The translations under genes and the position numbers were made by a program. From Syntrophaceae bacterium (GTDB lineage: Bacteria > Desulfobacterota > SM23-61), in assembly GCA_003154025.1 (NCBI GenBank), contig PMCE01000459.1, positions 1 to 9,306 of the forward strand: 9,306 nt of DNA. Reading direction: 5' to 3'. The notes beneath the pieces are model-generated. The model was not told the DNA's origin and did not search any database. It saw only the letters and a list, made by a program, of their open reading frames with translations. Positions 6,213 to 9,306 of the stretch are shown piece by piece (positions within the stretch are counted from its first letter, which is position 1; each line of letters begins with the position of its first letter).

Positions 6213-6281
6213 TTTTAGGCATTTTAGGCATTTCCGATTTTAGACATTTAACTCTAGGCATTTCGAATTTTAGGCATTCTT
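6213..6281 (+). repeat. 30-bp tandem duplication built of TTTTAGGCATT units
   Basis: Five copies of a TTTTAGGCATT-like unit begin at 6213, 6222, 6238, about 6252 and 6268. The 30-base block 6222-6251 and the next block 6252-6281 match at 22 of 30 positions, showing a duplicated pair of units. The array lies directly before the tldD ribosome site (AAGGAG, 6283-6288) inside the pmbA-tldD spacer. It is AT-rich against GC-rich flanks. Copies are imperfect, so it is not a CRISPR. Confidence 0.7.
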
Positions 6282-6294
6282 TAAGGAGTCTTTC

Positions 6295-7734
6295 ATGAGG
6301 GACCTCATCAATCAAGTCCTCGACCTAGCCGAAATAAAAAAGGTCACCTACGCCGACATCCGCGTCGTCCACCGCCAGTTTGAAGAAATCTCCGTGAAAA
6401 ACGGGAAAGTCGATACCCTGACCCGGGATGAAGACCTGGGCTTCGGAATCAGAGTTCTCTTCCAAGGGGCCTGGGGGTTTGCCTCCAGCTCAAAGGTAAA
6501 TAAGACCGAAATGGAAAAGACCCTGGACCGGGCCTGGAAGATCGCCCGAGAGAGTTCTAAGATAAAAGAAAAAGAAATCATCTTCCCCCGCGGCCCGGCA
6601 GTCGTCGCCCGGTATGAGACGCCCTTCGCCGTCGATCCCCTGGGCGTCCCCATCGACCAGAAAATCCGACTCTTGCTGGAAACGGATGCCATCCTTCGCC
6701 GCAACCGGAAAGTGAAGATCTCCGAGGCTTTCCTGGGGGCCTACTCGAATGAAAAGACTTTCGCTTCCACCGAGGGGTCTTTCATCGCGCAGAAAATCGT
6801 GGAATGCGGGGCGGGAATATCGGCCACGGCGATTGAGGGAGCGGAGGTGCAGGTCCGCTCCTACCCCAATTCGTTCCGCGGAAATTTTGCCACCCGGGGC
6901 TATGAATGGGTCGAGGGGATGAAAATCCAGGAACAGGCGGAGAGAGTTTCCGAAGAAGCCGCCCAACTTCTTTCCGCCAAGCCCTGCCCCTCCGGGGTCA
7001 CGACCGTGATTCTGGACAGCTCCCAGCTCGCCCTCCAGGTCCATGAATCCATCGGGCATCCCATCGAACTGGATCGGATCCTGGGTACCGAGGCGAGCTA
7101 TGCAGGAACGAGTTTTCTGAGCCTGGAGAAAGTGGGGAGCTTCCCGTATGGCTCCAGGTTAGTGAACATCGTAGCCGACGCCACGGTCCTTGGCGGGTTG
7201 GGAACATTCGGTTACGATGACGAGGGGATCAAAGCCGAGAGAACCCCGATCATCTCCGAGGGAAGGCTGATCAATCTTCTCACCTCGCGCGAGACCGCTC
7301 CCCTCTTGGGAAAGGAAAGCAACGGCACCATGCGCGCCGACGGATGGAACCGGATCCCGCTGATCCGGATGACGAACATAAACCTAGAACCCGGAGAGTG
7401 GACCCTGGGGGGGATGATCGCCGATACGGACGAAGGCCTCTTCCTGAGCACCAACCGCAGTTGGTCCATCGATGACAAGCGGGTCAATTTTCAATTCGGG
7501 ACCGAAATCGGGTGGGAGATTAGAAAGGGAAAGCTGGGGGCCATGGTGAAAAACCCCACCTACACCGGGATCACTCCCGTATTCTGGAATTCCTGTGACG
7601 CAGTGGCCGACCGGGACCACTGGCAGATGTGGGGCACCCCCAACTGCGGGAAGGGCGAGCCCGGGCAGGTGGCCCACGTGGGCCATGGGACGGCGCCAGC
7701 CAGGTTTCGGAATGTCCAGGTGGGGGTATTATGA
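6295..7734 (+). CDS. tldD: TldD-type metalloprotease, catalytic subunit
   Basis: This is a 479-residue cytosolic protease of the TldD family. The start has AAGGAG six bases upstream. The catalytic signature HESIGH occupies 250-255 (HExxxH), followed by PIELDRILGTEASYAGTSFL. The third metal ligand in this family is a C-terminal Cys; C451 in the conserved NCGKGEPGQ segment fits that position. GTFGYDDEGIKAERTPIISEGRL (304-326) and the LTSRETA segment are standard. Length is normal. Together with the PmbA-like protein upstream it should form one heteromeric protease that accepts flexible peptides through a narrow channel; in E. coli the complex processes microcin B17 and degrades the CcdA antitoxin. 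No peptide, toxin or cofactor-modifying gene is nearby to suggest the substrate. Its start follows an AT-rich tandem repeat, so translation may be tuned independently of pmbA. Confidence 0.95.
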   Translation: MRDLINQVLDLAEIKKVTYADIRVVHRQFEEISVKNGKVDTLTRDEDLGFGIRVLFQGAWGFASSSKVNKTEMEKTLDRAWKIARESSKIKEKEIIFPRGPAVVARYETPFAVDPLGVPIDQKIRLLLETDAILRRNRKVKISEAFLGAYSNEKTFASTEGSFIAQKIVECGAGISATAIEGAEVQVRSYPNSFRGNFATRGYEWVEGMKIQEQAERVSEEAAQLLSAKPCPSGVTTVILDSSQLALQVHESIGHPIELDRILGTEASYAGTSFLSLEKVGSFPYGSRLVNIVADATVLGGLGTFGYDDEGIKAERTPIISEGRLINLLTSRETAPLLGKESNGTMRADGWNRIPLIRMTNINLEPGEWTLGGMIADTDEGLFLSTNRSWSIDDKRVNFQFGTEIGWEIRKGKLGAMVKNPTYTGITPVFWNSCDAVADRDHWQMWGTPNCGKGEPGQVAHVGHGTAPARFRNVQVGVL

Positions 7735-7911
7735 CCTGGACATGCCTATCCTTTGAAACGGGTGAAGGAAGGGGGCACGCTCTTTCTGGGAATTCTCCTT
7801 TAAGATTCCTTCGGAAACCCTTTCGGCGATCAAGGGTGCGTTCCCCCCGGCGCGGTTGTTGATCAAAAGGTTCATCTGGAACCCTCGTCGAACCCCCGCC
7901 CGCAGGATCCC
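7729..7911 (-). pseudogene. short minus-strand reading frame, possible gene remnant
   Basis: On the minus strand a 60-codon stretch ends at a stop overlapping the tldD 3' end. It includes an internal ATG (7873-7875) and reads MNLLINNRAGGNAPLIAERV, a compact hydrophobic strand plus a Gly-rich turn that looks like real protein. There is no ribosome site and no full-length gene, so a decayed fragment is the best reading. The NNRAGGNAP string recalls the C-terminal end of some DUF72-type proteins or the NNAGGN loop of short-chain dehydrogenases, but I cannot assign it. Chance is possible. Confidence 0.3.
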
Positions 7912-7931
7912 ATTTTTTATCCCATTTTTTA
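7908..7931. repeat. perfect 12-bp tandem duplication
   Basis: The unit TCCCATTTTTTA occurs twice without a gap (7908-7919 and 7920-7931). It lies directly upstream of the -35 box of the lyase gene. The T-rich units could act as an AT-rich upstream promoter element or could terminate transcripts arriving from tldD. No stem precedes them, so a terminator is doubtful. Confidence 0.6.
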
Positions 7932-7932
7932 T

Positions 7933-7960
7933 TTGACAACCGGTGATTTTCTGCTATTCA
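7933..7960 (+). promoter_or_regulatory. promoter for the HMG-CoA-lyase-like gene
   Basis: A perfect -35 box TTGACA lies at 7933-7938. Sixteen bases later is TATTCA (7955-7960), which matches only 3 of 6 positions but is preceded by TGC, giving an extended -10. Transcription would start near 7967, leaving a leader of about 68 bases. The gene can therefore be expressed without readthrough from tldD. Confidence 0.5.
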
Positions 7961-7979
7961 TGAAAACGGAAGACAGAAT

Positions 7980-8028
7980 GAATTCCCACCTCCTAATTAT
8001 ATCTCAGGGAATTCTCCCATTAAAGGAG
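7980..8028 (+). promoter_or_regulatory. 5' leader hairpin with anti-Shine-Dalgarno loop
   Basis: GAATTCCC (7980-7987) and GGGAATTC (8007-8014) form an 8-bp perfect stem around 19 bases. The loop contains CTCCT (7990-7994), complementary to the AGGAG of the ribosome site (AAAGGAG, 8022-8028). The loop could pair with that site and hide it, which would give translational control. GGGAATTCTCC at 8007-8017 also occurs at 7788-7798. Folding is inferred by eye only. Confidence 0.35.
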
Positions 8029-8034
8029 TTGCCA

Positions 8035-8973
8035 ATGAGACTTCCCCCCAAAGTGACGGTGGTAGAGGTCGGTCCGAGGGACGGATTCCAGAATGAAAAA
8101 CAGTTCATCCCGACCGAAAAAAAGATCCAGATTATCAATGCACTTTCCCAGACCGGCCTGACGGATATCCAGGCTACCTCCTTTGTCCATCCCAAGGCCA
8201 TCCCCCAACTGGCCGATGCGGAAGAGGTGATGACGAAAATCAACCGGCCGCCGGGGGTGTCCTACCGAGTCCTGGCCCCCAACCTGCGGGGCGTCCAACG
8301 GGCCATATCCTTCAAACCCCAAAAGATCAACCTCATGATGTCGGTCACCGAATCGCACAACCGGGCCAACGCCAACCGCTCGGTCGAGGAATCGCTGAAG
8401 GATTTCGAGAATCTCGTTTCCTTGATCATCGACGCGGGCATAGAACCCTCGGGCGGGATGGCCTGTTCCCTGGGTTGCCCCTTTGAAGGGAAAGTCACCA
8501 TCCCGCAGTTGCGGCGGGTCATCGATCGGTACATCGCCATGGGAATTCGCAGCATCGGTATCTCCGACACCATCGGGACCGCCAATCCCAGGCTGGTGTA
8601 CGATGTTTGCGCGGCTCTGAAGGACCGCTACCCGCAAATCCACTGGACCCTCCACCTCCACAATACCCGCGACTTGGCCCTGGCCAATACGCTGGCGGGG
8701 CTGGAAGCAGGCATGACCGATTTTGACTCGGCCATCGGCGGGCTCGGGGGATGCCCTTACGCCCCCAAGGCCACCGGCAATGTATCCACGGAAGATCTGG
8801 TCAATATGTTGAACGAGATGGGGATTGAGACCGGCATCGACCTGGATGCCCTCTTGAAGGTGACGGAGATGGTCCGGGAGGCCATCCCCCACCCGCTGGA
8901 CAGCGCCGTGTCAAAAGCGGGCAAGCCGTGGATCCTGCGGCCCCCCCTTGCTCAGCAGGTCAAAATCGCCTGA
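8035..8973 (+). CDS. HMG-CoA lyase family protein
   Basis: The start at 8035 follows AAAGGAG by six bases and gives a 312-residue protein beginning MRLPPKVTVVEVGPRDGFQNE. In-frame ATGs upstream would add residues with little support. It belongs to the DRE-TIM metallolyases, cytosolic, and should cleave an HMG-CoA-type thioester to acetyl-CoA plus a keto acid or related product. An ungapped comparison with remembered human HMGCL (offset 26) places Arg15 and Asp16 at R41/D42, His207 and His209 (HLHN) at the metal ligands H233/H235, Cys240 in GGLGGCPYAP at C266 and Asn249 at N275. At the position of human Glu72 this protein has Gln46 (IQATSF), which may lower HMG-CoA lyase activity or change the substrate. 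HMG-CoA, citramalyl-CoA or another branched 3-hydroxyacyl-CoA are all possible. A 50-aa protein and a CoA-transferase follow, probably in one operon, consistent with activation then cleavage of a dicarboxylic acid. Confidence 0.92.
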   Translation: MRLPPKVTVVEVGPRDGFQNEKQFIPTEKKIQIINALSQTGLTDIQATSFVHPKAIPQLADAEEVMTKINRPPGVSYRVLAPNLRGVQRAISFKPQKINLMMSVTESHNRANANRSVEESLKDFENLVSLIIDAGIEPSGGMACSLGCPFEGKVTIPQLRRVIDRYIAMGIRSIGISDTIGTANPRLVYDVCAALKDRYPQIHWTLHLHNTRDLALANTLAGLEAGMTDFDSAIGGLGGCPYAPKATGNVSTEDLVNMLNEMGIETGIDLDALLKVTEMVREAIPHPLDSAVSKAGKPWILRPPLAQQVKIA

Positions 8974-9033
8974 CGGAGAAATCATCAGGGGAATAGACCG
9001 CCAATCCCTTCAATAAATGGAAAGGAGAATGCC

Positions 9034-9186
9034 GTGAGGAAAAAGAGGCCGAACCGAAAAAATCTCGGGGAGCGATGCTTTATTCCGGAATTCCTGCTCC
9101 TCTATTCCATCGCCGGAGGCCGGGATTCGAGCCAAGCCGCGGTCGTGGATATCGTGAACCTTCTGGGCATGGGAAAGAAGAAATAA
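9034..9186 (+). CDS. 50-residue protein of unknown function, GTG start
   Basis: The frame starts at GTG 9034, six bases after AAAGGAG, a strong ribosome site. A nearby ATG at 9029 leads only to an immediate stop (ATGCCGTGA), so GTG is the usable start. The product begins MRKKRPNRKN, has a hydrophobic stretch (FIPEFLLLYSIAGG, residues 16-29) and ends with VVDIVNLLGMGKKK. Basic ends around a short apolar middle make it a candidate peripheral or membrane-associated peptide, but the apolar segment is short for a transmembrane helix. It sits 60 bases after the lyase and only 4 bases before the CoA-transferase ATG, so it is surely in the same operon. I recognise no family. It may be a regulatory or assembly partner of either enzyme. 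Confidence 0.55.
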   Translation: MRKKRPNRKNLGERCFIPEFLLLYSIAGGRDSSQAAVVDIVNLLGMGKKK

Positions 9187-9190
9187 GGCG

Positions 9191-9306
9191 ATGAATCCCG
9201 AGCTTTTGCTTTCCGACATCCGCGTTTTAGAACTGGGGCATATCGTCTCCGGACCTTCCGCAGGATTAATCCTGGCCGACCTTGGGGCCGACGTGATCAA
9301 GATCGA
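9191..9306 (+). CDS. family III CoA-transferase (CaiB/BaiF), 5' part, truncated by the window edge
   Basis: Only the first 38 complete residues are present, but they are diagnostic: LLSDIRVLELGHIVSGPSAG followed by LADLGADVIKI, the N-terminal signature of family III CoA-transferases. These enzymes move CoA between carboxylic acids through a catalytic Asp further downstream (outside the window); family members include formyl-CoA, succinyl-CoA:dicarboxylate and carnitine CoA-transferases. The start at 9191 has only a weak AAGG just upstream, so translation may be coupled to the preceding small gene, whose stop lies 4 bases before. Following an HMG-CoA-lyase-like gene, it probably activates the acid that the lyase cleaves; HMG, citramalate or glutarate-like acids are candidates. 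Confidence 0.9.
   Translation, partial: MNPELLLSDIRVLELGHIVSGPSAGLILADLGADVIKI

Noticed and set aside
6213..6281. CRISPR array
   Set aside because: The copies are imperfect and short, and there are no unique spacers between equal repeats.
7933..8034. Longer N-terminus of the lyase (in-frame ATGs at 7960 and 7978)
   Set aside because: It would run through the promoter and leader, and 8035 has the better ribosome site and the family N-terminus.

Overview
This window looks like a chromosomal segment from a moderately GC-rich, Gram-negative, free-living bacterium. The evidence is a lipoprotein signal, a predicted outer-membrane beta-barrel ending in Phe, a hybrid sensor-kinase tail and sigma70-like promoters. 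The style of the CoA-lyase/CoA-transferase genes and of the TldD/PmbA pair reminds me of Desulfobacterota ('Deltaproteobacteria') or related metagenomic lineages, but that placement is an impression and not something I could test. I see no phage, transposase, CRISPR array, tRNA or rRNA.

Layout. (1) Bases 1-436 hold the 3' end of a two-component gene: the last residues of a receiver-like domain followed by an HPt domain. (2) Bases 641-2108 carry an aldo/keto reductase behind a good promoter whose -35 box lies in a perfect inverted repeat, followed by a small carboxymuconolactone-decarboxylase-like protein that lacks the redox cysteines. (3) Bases 2306-4693 carry three minus-strand genes: an exported putative outer-membrane protein, a CAP-domain lipoprotein with a (Gly4Thr)n linker, and an NTF2/SnoaL-like protein. 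Gaps of about 260-330 bases separate them, so they are probably separate transcription units. (4) Bases 4795-7734 carry a PmbA/TldE-like and a TldD protein, the two halves of a TldD/E-type metalloprotease. They share a strong promoter arranged back to back with the NTF2-like gene. The spacer between them contains two kinds of degenerate tandem repeat. (5) Bases 7735-8034 hold a short minus-strand gene-remnant candidate, a 12-bp tandem duplication, a promoter and a leader with a possible hairpin. (6) Bases 8035-9306 carry an HMG-CoA-lyase-family enzyme, a 50-residue protein of unknown function with a GTG start, and the beginning of a family III (CaiB/BaiF) CoA-transferase.

How the genes may work together. 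The 3' operon fits a route in which a CoA-transferase activates a branched dicarboxylic acid and the lyase cleaves the CoA ester. The HMG-CoA-like or citramalyl-CoA-like substrate is inferred. TldE and TldD would form one heteromeric protease, and no obvious peptide substrate gene lies next to them. I do not see convincing evidence of a wholly new system. The best leads are the regulatory architecture (a dyad on a -35 box, twin dyads 40 bp apart, a shared palindromic -10, a leader hairpin with an anti-SD loop), a Glu-to-Gln change at a conserved lyase position, the unknown 50-aa protein, and the Cys-rich repeat-linker CAP lipoprotein.
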